64,000 nucleotides of DNA from Bacillus sp. UNC41MFS5 (GTDB lineage Bacteria > Bacillota > Bacilli > Bacillales_B > DSM-18226). Where the stretch lies: contig NZ_JMLP01000012.1 of NCBI RefSeq assembly GCF_000686805.1, forward strand, positions 194,169-258,168. The letters run 5' to 3'. Both the position numbers and the translations under genes were made by a program. Below, piece after piece: positions 37,601 to 45,949 of the stretch (its first letter is position 1; each line of letters starts with the position of its first letter). A model generated the notes under the pieces. The model was not told where the DNA came from. It worked only from the letters and a program-made list of their open reading frames with translations, and did no database searches.

Positions 37601-37864
37601 TCAGAATTTAAACTTCTGAGGAAACTGTTTGATAATTCCATCCGATAAGACGTCCGCAATTTTTATTAGGTGAATTTCCCCTTCATCAAAAGCACGAATA
37701 TCTCCTTTCCAATCTTTCTTAAGCCTTGCAACTACACTATCAGTAACCATTTTTAAGTGTGCATGGAGCAACTGCCTCAAAGTATTCTTATCCCAATTTG
37801 GATTGGCGATGCTGAGAAAGGCAGCAAGATCATCCGCATTTTTGTACCATGCCTTTTATTTCAT
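37601..37864 (-). pseudogene. Small Bacillus protein gene broken by a nonsense codon at codon 3
   Basis: ATG AAA is followed by TAA at 37856-37858. The same frame then stays open for about 84 codons, reading AWYKNADDLAAFLSIANPNW ... RAFDEGEIHLIKIADVLSDG ... QFPQKFKF and ending at a normal TGA and terminator. No alternative start lies nearby. The conserved-looking tail resembles short proteins in the B. cereus group that are often labelled acetylglutamate kinase by mistake. The coding quality of the tail suggests recent inactivation. Confidence 0.6.
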
Positions 37865-37952
37865 ATTATCTTCGTATTATAATTTTACCTTAAACAAAAA
37901 TTGAATTAATTAATTCTAAAAGTAAAAACTATTTATTAAAGGAGGTTAATTA

Positions 37953-38432
37953 ATGAAATACAAAGCAGAGAAAACTATCGAAATTTCATCCTGGATAATT
38001 GTGTCATTATTATTAATAAAATTTACACCAAAAAATAAAATTCGTGAATCACTAGTTGTATTTTTATTTAAACAAGCACTAACATGGATTTTTGGATTAC
38101 TAGTGGTAGAAAAAAACTTAATTTCCTATCCATATCGCTTATTTTTCAAAAAAGCAAATAAAGCTAATTTTTCATTTGAATACTTTATATATCCTGGACT
38201 GTGCGCTTTATTTAGTTTGTACTATCCAAAAAATAAATCTAACCTTTTAAAAACCCTGCATTGCTTTATTAGTACTTCTGTAATAGTCATCTTTGAAATA
38301 ATTGCAGTGAAATATACAAAATTAATTAAATATAAAAAATGGACTTGGTATTGGAGTTTTATAACAATTTGGATAACTGATTACTTAACACAAGCTTTTC
38401 ACAATTGGTTTTTTAAAACTAAATTTTCATGA
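37953..38432 (+). CDS. CBO0543-family membrane protein
   Basis: 159 residues, basic, with four or five hydrophobic segments (ISSWIIVSLLLIKF, FIYPGLCALFSLYY, CFISTSVIVIFEIIAVKYTK). It ends with a Trp-rich stretch KYKKWTWYWSFITIWITDY, typical of the CBO0543 family of small membrane proteins in spore formers. AGGAGG precedes ATG 37953. The function is unknown. It is a single gene with its own terminator; the base composition is clearly more AT-rich than in the core genes nearby. Confidence 0.75.
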   Translation: MKYKAEKTIEISSWIIVSLLLIKFTPKNKIRESLVVFLFKQALTWIFGLLVVEKNLISYPYRLFFKKANKANFSFEYFIYPGLCALFSLYYPKNKSNLLKTLHCFISTSVIVIFEIIAVKYTKLIKYKKWTWYWSFITIWITDYLTQAFHNWFFKTKFS

Positions 38433-38435
38433 ATA

Positions 38436-38465
38436 AAAAGGAGCAGTTAGACTGCCCCTTTTATT
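38436..38465 (+). terminator. Terminator of the CBO0543-family gene
   Basis: Stem AAAAGGaGCAGT / ACTGCcCCTTTT with a 3-nt loop and T-rich tail. Confidence 0.85.
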
Positions 38466-38878
38466 AAGTTAAATGCACGATATCAGTCACGTGCTATAAA
38501 AGATAGGACTGGATTTTTAACTCTCTTGTTCCACTCCACGTTACTTTACTAAGAAAAGCTGTCAGAGTTGGCAGCCCTAATTATTTAGGTTACCCTTTAA
38601 TTTATCTAATTTCTTTAAAAGTCCGACAAAAACTCTAATTGTAAACATTGTGAAAGTACACGATCCGGAAGTGTGGAAAGGTGTCCATTTATTCCATTTG
38701 AATAATCAGAATTCTTTACAACGAATCCCTCTCTAGGCCCCCTTAAACCACTTCAGATTGTGGTTCTCCCACTTGCCTAAAAGTCTTTTTAGAGTAACAG
38801 ATTATTCCTGCTTTATTCTTGTTAGGAAATAAGTTGATACAAATACCGTATAATAAGTACGACAATATATCCTCAATT
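38466..38878. other. Gap without recognisable genes
   Basis: No supported gene. A hairpin GCTGTCA-N4-TGGCAGC at 38558-38575 is followed on the minus strand by TTTTCTT and could be a terminator for the decayed minus-strand gene beyond. The rest looks like degenerated coding sequence without a readable frame. Confidence 0.4.
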
Positions 38879-39150
38879 TTATCTGAAAAAAACTGATGCT
38901 AAGGGAATCACATTTTTTAATACTGTGATATCGACATCATCGGTTCCGTGAAGATATTTTTTGACAACTTTTTCAAGCAAGGATTCGTATAATAATGTTT
39001 CGTCAACAATATTTTCACAATACATAAAAATAATTTGCTTCCCTTTAATATTTCGAAGGTTTAGAATTTAAAATCTATATCCTCACAATGTGTAAGTTTA
39101 TCTTGGAAAAATTTATAATTTTTCTCTATAGAATCGGTTAATTTTTCCAT
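38879..39150 (-). pseudogene. Fragment of a GerA-type spore germinant receptor A subunit
   Basis: ATG 39150 with AAGGAAG upstream opens a frame reading LTDSIEKNYKFFQDKLTHCE up to a stop at codon 30. After a frameshift near 39065 the sequence continues RNIKGKQIIFMYCENIVDET, LLYESLLEKVVKKYL, then DVDITVLKNVIPLASV before stopping. This order (short helix, an ECxDI-like segment, then GKKxxLxYIxxLVD) is that of the N-terminal domain of GerAA/GerKA proteins. The membrane part is missing, so the fragment is non-functional. Confidence 0.55.
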
Positions 39151-39197
39151 AAAATTCTTCCTTTTTTATTATTTACACTATTGGATTCAGTTTATAA

Positions 39198-40157
39198 TTA
39201 TTTAATTGATTTACTAGATACTGGTGGTTCATTTAACCAACCTTTTTTAACCAATAATTTAAACCCTTTTTCTGAAAAACTTTGGACCTGTTCCATTAAT
39301 TCACTTAGTATTTTGACATGATTCTTCTTATAACTAGATACAGCAGCGTTTTGTAAATTTATTATTCCAATAGGATTTAAAAACATAATTAGGTTCGTCA
39401 TTAACTTATCTGAAAATGGAGATTCAGGGACCCTATGAACGAAGCTCTCTAGTCCAGTTGTAGTACTAATTCCGTTTTCCCTGAAAATATCCGATAAAGT
39501 AGCAGCTTGATGAAATGCTATTTTCTTGCCATCAATAAATAATTGCTTTGACTCTTCATCTTTTACAACATCAGCAAAAGCAGCGCATAGAGCAACACCA
39601 ACATTATTGCATTGAAGTGCACTGTACATATGTCCCAATTCTACCGCATTAAGTGGTCTCAATTGTGTAGATACAACCTTAAACAGTTTACTCTCTCTTT
39701 CATGTGCTTTCATGTATAAAAATGGACTGTTTTGTAACAAGTTCTTTTCTTTTAATAAACCTAAAAGAGATTCATCAATTTGAATAATCTTAGTAAGGAC
39801 TTCACTAAAGAATTTCTTTACATTCATATCCGCTAGTTCTGAATATTGAGAAGCGAGGACCCGCATCCCATTTCCGGTAATATGCTTAAGAATTTCAATG
39901 ATTAATTGATCGGTAAAAAGCTTTACTGAGGAGTTATATAAATCAACTTCACTGAAAAATGGCGTTTCATTATAACCGCTGTTATTTAATATCTTTGTAG
40001 CCTCTTTTTCTTGAAATGTAGATAATGAATTGATTTCATCTAGAACACTTCTCAAATCTTTATCTTCAGCAGTGTCAATAAGATTTTTTAAAAAAATATT
40101 AACCATATTCGAACTTGATTGTAGATACCAAAGAAAGCCGAACTCATTTACGTTCAT
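39198..40157 (-). CDS. DUF3231 family protein
   Basis: 319 residues made of two similar helical halves (about 1-160 and 165-319), as in DUF3231 proteins of spore formers, which are predicted to have ferritin-like helical bundles. Recognisable parts are SALQCNNVGVALCAAFADVV and SFSEKGFKLLVKKGWLNEPP. An AAGGAG-type site precedes ATG 40157. The function is unknown; other members sit near sporulation or germination genes, and here a gerA fragment lies immediately downstream. Confidence 0.78.
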   Translation of the reverse strand: MNVNEFGFLWYLQSSSNMVNIFLKNLIDTAEDKDLRSVLDEINSLSTFQEKEATKILNNSGYNETPFFSEVDLYNSSVKLFTDQLIIEILKHITGNGMRVLASQYSELADMNVKKFFSEVLTKIIQIDESLLGLLKEKNLLQNSPFLYMKAHERESKLFKVVSTQLRPLNAVELGHMYSALQCNNVGVALCAAFADVVKDEESKQLFIDGKKIAFHQAATLSDIFRENGISTTTGLESFVHRVPESPFSDKLMTNLIMFLNPIGIINLQNAAVSSYKKNHVKILSELMEQVQSFSEKGFKLLVKKGWLNEPPVSSKSIK

Positions 40158-40321
40158 ACAAAAGGCTCCTTCATTATTTATTTTCTCTTATTTAGAATGA
40201 CAAAAATATTGGTAATTATTCAGGGTATATTTCTAATTAATACATTTAGTCTCAATCTCAAACTTTATTAATTATTGTAATTTATATAATTTAATTAGAG
40301 TTTCAAAAAAAAATACTAATT

Positions 40322-40792
40322 TCACTGGCTCTCAGGTTTCTCAATAGCTTTTTTAATGATTTTCATTAGTAAAAGCCCTATCCAAATTCCTGGTATCACG
40401 CACAAAATTGGTAACCATATTGGGCCAAATAAAAATCCGGATATCTTGAAAGTTGATGAATATATACACCCCACTGTTACAAAGAAAGCACAAAAAACGA
40501 ATGGTAAATAAGAATATTTTCTATTTCCTCCACCAGCATCTTTATAAGCATCCCACATAGCAAAAAAGTATAAACAAGGGTAAAACATTAGCCATAAGTA
40601 ATCAGTTTGAGCAATGGCTTTTTCGATTTCTCCATGAAAACTAGAAATTATAACAACATTAAAATTTGCATTTACATTTATAAGGAATTCTAAAAATACA
40701 AAAACAATACCTTTTATTAGTTTGCCATTTAAAAATTGACCAAAGCCAGGAAGAGCAATACTCCATAGTAATACTTCTTTTGAGTTAGCCAC
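40322..40792 (-). CDS. Uncharacterised small membrane protein
   Basis: 156 residues, four or five membrane segments, beginning LLWSIALPGFGQFLNGKLIK, a motif also seen in TM2-like and related small membrane proteins, then IVFVFLEFLINVN and CVIPGIWIGLLLMKII. The conserved-looking centre YFFAMWDAYKDAGGG is typical of a Bacillus-specific group of unknown function. An in-frame ATG follows AAGGAG with a 12-nt gap. It is a single gene in a decayed region. Confidence 0.68.
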   Translation of the reverse strand: MANSKEVLLWSIALPGFGQFLNGKLIKGIVFVFLEFLINVNANFNVVIISSFHGEIEKAIAQTDYLWLMFYPCLYFFAMWDAYKDAGGGNRKYSYLPFVFCAFFVTVGCIYSSTFKISGFLFGPIWLPILCVIPGIWIGLLLMKIIKKAIEKPESQ

Positions 40793-41084
40793 CTAATTCA
40801 AGCTCCTTACCAAGTTTCGTATAGTGTGATTATGCCCATTGTAAAAAAGGCAATCGCACTAATCTTTATTCATTAAAAACTTAATTAGTTTTTTATTGTG
40901 GAAATAAAATTTAACATTACACCAACGTAACCTTAGAATGTCCTGCTCAACATAAAAAATGTGATGAAAATTACAGTGATGGCATTTCATTTCTAAATAT
41001 TAATAAACAGAGATATCCAATAAAAAGACGTGCTTCTATCAACATGGAAAGTGATTTATGTTAATAATTCCTTCTATCAACTGT
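40793..41084. other. AT-rich gap without recognisable genes
   Basis: I see no ORF with a ribosome binding site and no clear hairpin; it borders the IS3-family remnant. Confidence 0.4.
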
Positions 41085-41370
41085 ATTTCCTCATTATAGA
41101 TGAAGTTCTTGCCCCCATCAGTTAAACCAATGAACATACATAGTCCCTAAGTTCTTTTGTTAATTCTTCTAAACTAGTAAAGTGTTTTCCTCATACAAAC
41201 TCAGTTTTAATTATCTTAAATGTTGCCTCTGCCACCGCATTGTCATATGGGCAGCCTTTCAGGCTCAACGATCGCTAGATTTTGAAAGTTTCTAGAGCCT
41301 CATCAATAATCTTGTTTTTGAACTCACTTCCTCGATCTGTTGTTTTAATTCTGGGGAAATTGATTTTTCG
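41085..41370 (-). pseudogene. IS3-family (IS150 group) transposase OrfB remnant
   Basis: On the minus strand the frame reads IKTTDRGSEFKNKIIDEALE, stop, LSLKGCPYDNAVAEATFKII, stop, GKHFTSLEELTKELRDYV. These are the second Asp (TDRGSEF) and Glu (NAVAEATFK) regions of the DDE integrase core of IS3/IS150 transposases. At least two in-frame stops and missing ends show it is dead. No terminal inverted repeats or target duplication can be recognised. Confidence 0.85.
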
Positions 41371-41407
41371 AGGGTTAAAATTCCCTAAACAAACTTAATA
41401 TCCAACC

Positions 41408-41509
41408 ATGGTAGGTATTGTTCAGCAATTTGATGAAGAGCACGAAACCATAAATTTTCTCCGCCCTAACAATATTCAAATAGAAAAAGTTACTGACGAA
41501 ATCTTTTAA
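41408..41509 (+). pseudogene. 33-codon gene tail beside the IS remnant
   Basis: ATG-TAA frame of 33 codons (GIVQQFDEEHETINFLRPNN), with no ribosome binding site. It ends 1 nt before the GGAGG of the next small ORF, so it looks like the 3' end of a gene whose front was lost at the IS3 insertion. Family not recognised. Confidence 0.35.
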
Positions 41510-41519
41510 GGAGGAAATT

Positions 41520-41636
41520 ATGAAAGAGTTTATTATTTCATATATAGAAGATAATGAAATTAGTGGCCATAAAAAGGAAATCCTCGTTTTGGGCGAAGAC
41601 TTTCAATCATGCTATGAAGAGCATATTCAAAAATAA
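41520..41636 (+). CDS. 38-aa ORF with strong ribosome binding site
   Basis: MKEFIISYIEDNEISGHKKE opens a 38-codon frame behind AAGGAGG at 6 nt. It is tightly spaced to the preceding gene tail, as in an operon. It is acidic with no domain. It could be an early-truncated protein, since the frame ends in AT-rich sequence and the +1 frame stays open for a while. Confidence 0.4.
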   Translation: MKEFIISYIEDNEISGHKKEILVLGEDFQSCYEEHIQK

Positions 41637-41662
41637 AACAAATTTTTTATTAGGGAAGCCTA

Positions 41663-41938
41663 TTATTCATTTATATCTAATCGAGATAAATTTAAAGAAA
41701 GTTCATCTAATACTAAAAATACACAACCAAAAACGGTTCTGTAATCGATATAGTCCCCTTTAACTTCAACATTTATCTCAATAATATTCCTTTTATTATG
41801 TATGTACTTTTCTTCAAATTGATTAAAATTAATACTTGTAACAGATACACTAATTTCCTCTAAGGATTTTTTTAGCTCTCTTTCAAATATTGAATTATTA
41901 AAGTTTTCCCTGAAGAAAATACGAATAGTAAATTTCAT
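41663..41938 (-). CDS. Uncharacterised 91-aa protein
   Basis: Starts MKFTIRIFFRENFNNSIFER at ATG 41938 with AAGGAGG 7 nt upstream. It is a small soluble alpha/beta protein containing NIIEINVEVKGDYIDYRTVF and ending LDINE. The alternating strand/helix pattern might be a ferredoxin-like fold. I do not recognise the family. It converges on the 38-aa ORF without a clear terminator. Confidence 0.55.
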   Translation of the reverse strand: MKFTIRIFFRENFNNSIFERELKKSLEEISVSVTSINFNQFEEKYIHNKRNIIEINVEVKGDYIDYRTVFGCVFLVLDELSLNLSRLDINE

Positions 41939-42397
41939 TTTAAATCCTCCTTCTACTTATGATTTGCCAAATCTTCCCTACTTAACCGAATAACTTGTGT
42001 ATCTTTTTCCCATTTAATTTATTCAAGTCGAAAAATAACGATCTACAGGAATGCTAAACTGTACCGTAGCGAATAAAAAAAAGCGATCCTCTAAGTATCG
42101 CTCATTTTACATTATTGCACCCGTTTGTGAACAAATGAGTTGTTTTCTTTCAACTTCTGTCCGCTGTTGACTTTGAATTAAATATTAGCCTTTACTAACA
42201 ATGTAAAGAAATCCTCAAGGAAAAAAATACTATGGTTTTTCTTTCTGTTTTCGTTTTTGCGTTCTTCCATTCGGAATGGCTGGAATCCATTCTTTTTCCA
42301 TTAACCTGCACAGTTACAAAAAAAATGGCCTTGCTTTTTTATTGAAAGCAAAGTATCAAAAGTTTAAGTACTTCTCACCTTTGTTTTGTAGCCTGTG
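41939..42397. other. Gap with two hairpins, no gene
   Basis: Hairpin AGCGAT-N9-ATCGCT (42082-42102) has T-runs usable on both strands but follows no gene. A second hairpin is listed separately as the terminator of the oxidoreductase gene. No ORF is supported. Confidence 0.45.
42320..42352 (-). terminator. Terminator of the sulfite-oxidase-like gene
   Basis: Stem TTGCTTT / AAAGCAA, then on the minus strand GGCCATTTTTTTT, about 45 nt after the stop codon. Confidence 0.6.
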
Positions 42398-42988
42398 TTA
42401 ACGGTACCGCTCTTCCTTAAATGGATTTGCTGTCATCGAATAGCCACGCTCTTCCCAAAAACCAGCCTCGTCTACTTTCATAAACTCAATCCCCGAAACC
42501 CACTTTGTGCCTTTCCATAGATAAAATACTTCTGGTGGAATAAACCTTAGTGGATAACCATGTTTTTGATCAATATCATGCCAATCATGATTTTTATCCT
42601 TCCAACGGTATACAAACAAAGAATCGTCCCCTAATAAAGGCTCTAGAGGCAGGTTTGCAGAATAACCAAATCTATCCCCATTGTAGTAACCGTAAATTTT
42701 AATGTATTTTACACCTTCATTAATTTCAACAAATTTCAATAACTCTCTAAGTGCAATTCCTTCAAAAGTTGTATCAAATTTAGACCAGGTGGTAACACAA
42801 TGCATGTTAACGCTTGATATGGTCTTTGGAAGCTCCATGATTTCCTTATAGGATAAGGACTTTTCTTCCTTCACCTCACCAAAAAGTCTGAAATTCCATG
42901 TGATTTCATTAAACTCGGGAACATCCCCTGTGTGTAGTATTGGCCATTTTTCTGTTTCAATTTGGCCAGGTGGAAGCTGCTTTTTCAT
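42398..42988 (-). CDS. Molybdopterin-dependent oxidoreductase, YuiH-like (sulfite oxidase fold)
   Basis: 196 residues from ATG 42988 (MKKQLPPGQIETEKWPILHT), with AAGGGATGG upstream; a second in-frame ATG at 43018 is less likely. The Mo ligand Cys is in VNMHCVTTWSKFD; HGYPLRFIPPEVFYLWKGTK with WVSGIEFM is the conserved C-terminal part. There is no Tat signal and no dimerisation domain, so a cytosolic short-form enzyme as in B. subtilis YuiH is expected. The substrate is unknown. No molybdenum cofactor genes are nearby, apart from pucB 18 kb away. Confidence 0.82.
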   Translation of the reverse strand: MKKQLPPGQIETEKWPILHTGDVPEFNEITWNFRLFGEVKEEKSLSYKEIMELPKTISSVNMHCVTTWSKFDTTFEGIALRELLKFVEINEGVKYIKIYGYYNGDRFGYSANLPLEPLLGDDSLFVYRWKDKNHDWHDIDQKHGYPLRFIPPEVFYLWKGTKWVSGIEFMKVDEAGFWEERGYSMTANPFKEERYR

Positions 42989-43214
42989 CTTACACCATCC
43001 CTTTTTCATCTTAAACATTAATTAAATCACAGTGTTTTGTATATTATGCTTCAAAATAATGAAAGCATGCTGTAGTCAAATTCGTTATTTGAGATTTACC
43101 TAAAATTTGGAACCAGTATATTCCAATAAATTTCTTATTCCACTATCCTGCCAGTTAGTTCAAGAAAGTCTATTCTTACCATAATAGGAACGACAATATG
43201 TTACTTTATCGTAT

Positions 43215-43343
43215 TTACAACTTTTTATAGACATCTGCATAAGCAAATTTCAACTGTTCCCGTAGCCCCTTATTTTCATTTTGGAGTTTCTTTATCTTCC
43301 TTTTTAGGAATTCGATTAAAGCATCCTTGTTACTATCATCCAT
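43215..43343 (-). pseudogene. Coiled-coil remnant, possibly of a Tn554-type TnpC
   Basis: A 42-codon frame, MDDSNKDALIEFLKRKIKKL followed by QNENKGLREQLKFAYADVYK and a stop. Short proteins that end KKLRxENKELREQLKxAYGxIY occur beside Tn554-family recombinases. No good ribosome binding site is present. Upstream, another frame (HFHFLAYKNHHLEGQAQALT) ends where this one begins, which suggests a frameshifted larger gene. Confidence 0.35.
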
Positions 43344-43502
43344 ATTATTTGCTTAAGTTGTTTAACTGTTAGTGCTTGTGCCTGTCCTTCCAGGTGATGA
43401 TTTTTATATGCAAGAAAATGAAAATGGATGTTTAAAATTAGGGTGTAGATGAAATTTTTGGGTAATATGTTCGTAATTATAATTTAAAGGGGGAGATCAT
43501 CT

Positions 43503-43621
43503 TTTAAAAAAATATTATCAATTTCAGCACTTGTTTTACTATTGCTAGTAGGTTGTCAAGGGGCTAAAAACAGACCATAGACAAAAGTAATGCGGTAAAA
43601 TTTCTTATTAATCTCCGCTAA
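43503..43621 (+). pseudogene. Lipoprotein gene remnant with mutated start codon and frameshift
   Basis: GGGGGAG at 43490-43496 is correctly placed for a codon at 43503, but that codon is TTT rather than TTG or ATG. The frame continues KKILSISALVLLLLVGCQGA, a full lipoprotein signal peptide with lipobox LVGC, then stops at KNRP. One frameshift later it reads QTIDKSNAVKFLINLR and stops. Start loss plus frameshift indicates a dead gene. Confidence 0.6.
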
Positions 43622-43668
43622 ATGTAATAATAATTTTAATAAATATGTCCTTTTGGAGTGTGAAATGA

Positions 43669-45237
43669 TTGCTTTATTTAGAGAAAAACCATGACCCACG
43701 AAGGAACTCCGCAATTCTTGACGAAATTACCAACCAATTTGACTTATCAAAGGCTATTCAAGACACCGAACAACTTTTTAATCAATTCCCAGTAAGTAAA
43801 ACCTCTCATCGTGGTAAGGATGGACGTCATTCTACAGGAACTCTTTCGCAAAAAATGGCAGCATGTTTTTATCGCTTTTTATCCACCTACACAACTTCCG
43901 ATTCTCGTGGAAAGGTTAAAATAGATACGGCTGGAGACGTTGTACCAGATTGGAAAGATCTGTTGGACAATGAGTTCATTCATCTAGAAAATAATGTGGA
44001 GATAGTAGTCGATGTAGTGGATTATGGGGCTGTTGGCGATGGAAAAACGGATAACACCCTTGCCTTTAAAAAAGCAATTGGCAACGGTAAAGTGAAAGTA
44101 ATAATACCGGCTGGCGTCTTTATCACAAAGGGAATCCAACTGCCCTCCTATACTATGCTTGTTGGCGCAGGAAAAGGTGTGACGACCATTAAACTACATG
44201 ATTCAGCTAAAAAAGGCACTCGGCTGATCACAAACGCAGACCATTGGAAGGGTAATCACCATCTTTTCGTTGGGGAATTAAGTTTGGATTGGAATATAGA
44301 AAGGCTTGGCGATGTAGGGAAAACAAGTACATGGGGAAATCATTCGAGCTGTTTAACCTATGCAAAGGTGACTTATGGCTGGGTAAAGGATGTTGAAGCG
44401 ATGAATCCAGGGCTGCATTGCTTTGATATTTCATCGACTTTGTACAATTATGCTGGCGACGGTTTTCGCGCCCACGGCGGCAGCAAGTTTGTCTGGCTGG
44501 ATAACTTAAACGGCTATGGCTTTGGTGATGATGGAATTACCACCCATCACAGTGATTATATCTTTATCTCCCGCTGCCATATGTCTGACCCGAGTGGACG
44601 TGCCCACAAGAAGGGATTTTCTAATTCTAATGGGTTTGAGGTCGATGATGGTTCGAGGAATGTGGTACTAGTTAATAATTCTTCGTCTAGGTGCTTTGGC
44701 GGGGTTGAAATTAAAGCGCACGAAAATTCATCAGCCGCTTCAAATGTCCATATTATCGGGCATATTTCCGTCAATGATAACCGCTCGTTTAATTTCCGGC
44801 ATATCGGACATCACAAAAGTACCGATGCTGAATCAAAAACGGCCTATAATATTTGTGCTACGAATCTTGTAGCCATCGCGCCAATTTTTACTGAGTTATA
44901 TAAGGACTCAACACCGCGCGGAATGGTGGTCTCCGCTTATAAAAATGTCGTAATCAACCATTTTACTTTGATTGGTGATCCCAATTATGACTACAAAGGC
45001 CAACCAGTTATTGCTGTTCAGTATCGGGCTAGGAACGTAATATTAAAGAATATATTGGCCAAGGATTTTAAAAAAGCAGGGAGCGATATTAAAGTATTCG
45101 GTGGAGAGAATCGCGCCGATTCTATACAAATTTGTAATGTGACGAGCCGAAATTCTGCACCTAAAGTGATCGAAATCGGCCCAGGTATCCTAGATGTTAC
45201 AATTGAAAATACAAAAAGCGTCGACAACTATTTGTGA
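43669..45237 (+). CDS. Right-handed beta-helix protein, pectate-lyase-3/tailspike-like
   Basis: 522 residues from TTG 43669, 8 nt after GGAGTG. No signal peptide is visible. After about 115 N-terminal helical residues the DYGAVGDGKTDNTLAFKKAI motif begins the Pectate_lyase_3 beta-helix, which continues to the end with Asn- and His-rich turns (GYGFGDDGITTHHSDYIFIS). Such folds occur in phage tail polysaccharide depolymerases, secreted polysaccharide lyases and epimerases. It is a single gene with no phage genes nearby. The substrate is unknown; a polysaccharide is inferred from the fold. Confidence 0.75.
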   Translation: MLYLEKNHDPRRNSAILDEITNQFDLSKAIQDTEQLFNQFPVSKTSHRGKDGRHSTGTLSQKMAACFYRFLSTYTTSDSRGKVKIDTAGDVVPDWKDLLDNEFIHLENNVEIVVDVVDYGAVGDGKTDNTLAFKKAIGNGKVKVIIPAGVFITKGIQLPSYTMLVGAGKGVTTIKLHDSAKKGTRLITNADHWKGNHHLFVGELSLDWNIERLGDVGKTSTWGNHSSCLTYAKVTYGWVKDVEAMNPGLHCFDISSTLYNYAGDGFRAHGGSKFVWLDNLNGYGFGDDGITTHHSDYIFISRCHMSDPSGRAHKKGFSNSNGFEVDDGSRNVVLVNNSSSRCFGGVEIKAHENSSAASNVHIIGHISVNDNRSFNFRHIGHHKSTDAESKTAYNICATNLVAIAPIFTELYKDSTPRGMVVSAYKNVVINHFTLIGDPNYDYKGQPVIAVQYRARNVILKNILAKDFKKAGSDIKVFGGENRADSIQICNVTSRNSAPKVIEIGPGILDVTIENTKSVDNYL

Positions 45238-45818
45238 CGCTTTTCTTCTTTTTCTAGGGTCATTTCATCGACCAGTTTTTCTGCCACCTTGCGATATAAA
45301 TTACTCATATGAACGAGAGAAGAAATCATTAATACCTGCTCAAGATCCTGCGATTTTCCTTGATTAACTTCGATTATTTCTTTTTTAACCCCCTTTACCC
45401 TTTCCCCAATGTCTACTTTGAAATCATCAACATTTTGGCGGGTTAAATTCAGATAACTGGTATAAAAAGAATCAAGTTCAATTTCCTCACTGATAATTTT
45501 TTGATTGATCCCAGCAAGGGTAGCTTTAATATCATTAATTGAAAGTGCCCCTTTTAGTTGGTATATCAAACTCATCAGGATGAGATGCTCTTTTGAATAT
45601 TTCTTATTTTGGATTGGAAAAATGAGTTTTCCTTTCGCGTAATTATTGATCATCGTTTTGGTGAGGACCTTGTCGTCTTCATTCCGCTTCGTTTCCGTGA
45701 ATTTATTTTCAAATAATTGGATCACCTGGTCCATATATAAATCGATCTTTGGTATTTCCTCTAACGTTAATCTTGCATCTAAGCCGAGCTGCTCAATAAT
45801 TTTATTGATATTTTCCAA
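45228..45818 (-). CDS. DUF1836 family protein
   Basis: About 196 residues if started at TTG 45818 (MENINKIIEQLGLDARLTLE), which has GGGG 8 nt upstream; ATG 45836 is an alternative. Domain DUF1836 covers most of the protein: LTLEEIPKIDLYMDQVIQLF, TKTMINNYAKGKLIFPIQNK and KYSKEHLILMSLIYQLKGAL, a winged-helix-like order similar to MerR N-termini, so DNA binding is plausible. The 3' end overlaps the convergent beta-helix gene by 10 nt. Function unknown. Confidence 0.78.
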   Translation of the reverse strand: MENINKIIEQLGLDARLTLEEIPKIDLYMDQVIQLFENKFTETKRNEDDKVLTKTMINNYAKGKLIFPIQNKKYSKEHLILMSLIYQLKGALSINDIKATLAGINQKIISEEIELDSFYTSYLNLTRQNVDDFKVDIGERVKGVKKEIIEVNQGKSQDLEQVLMISSLVHMSNLYRKVAEKLVDEMTLEKEEKRHK

Positions 45819-45874
45819 TTTAAAAACCCCGTTCATTCGCTTAATATTTTTTATTATACCTAAACATATATCCA

Positions 45875-45903
45875 TTGACTAGGTGTGAATATATAAGTAT
45901 TAT
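45875..45903 (+). promoter_or_regulatory. Sigma-A promoter before the PAQR gene
   Basis: TTGACT-N17-TATTAT, optimal spacing, 47 bp before ATG 45950; AGGAGG lies in the leader. Confidence 0.6.
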
Positions 45904-45949
45904 TATAAGTAGTTATCAAAACTACATGTTGTATTAGGAGGCATTACAA

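Noticed and set aside
42116..42300. Second IS element remnant
   Set aside because: Short stretches resemble degraded transposon ends but no translated motif or inverted repeat could be supported.
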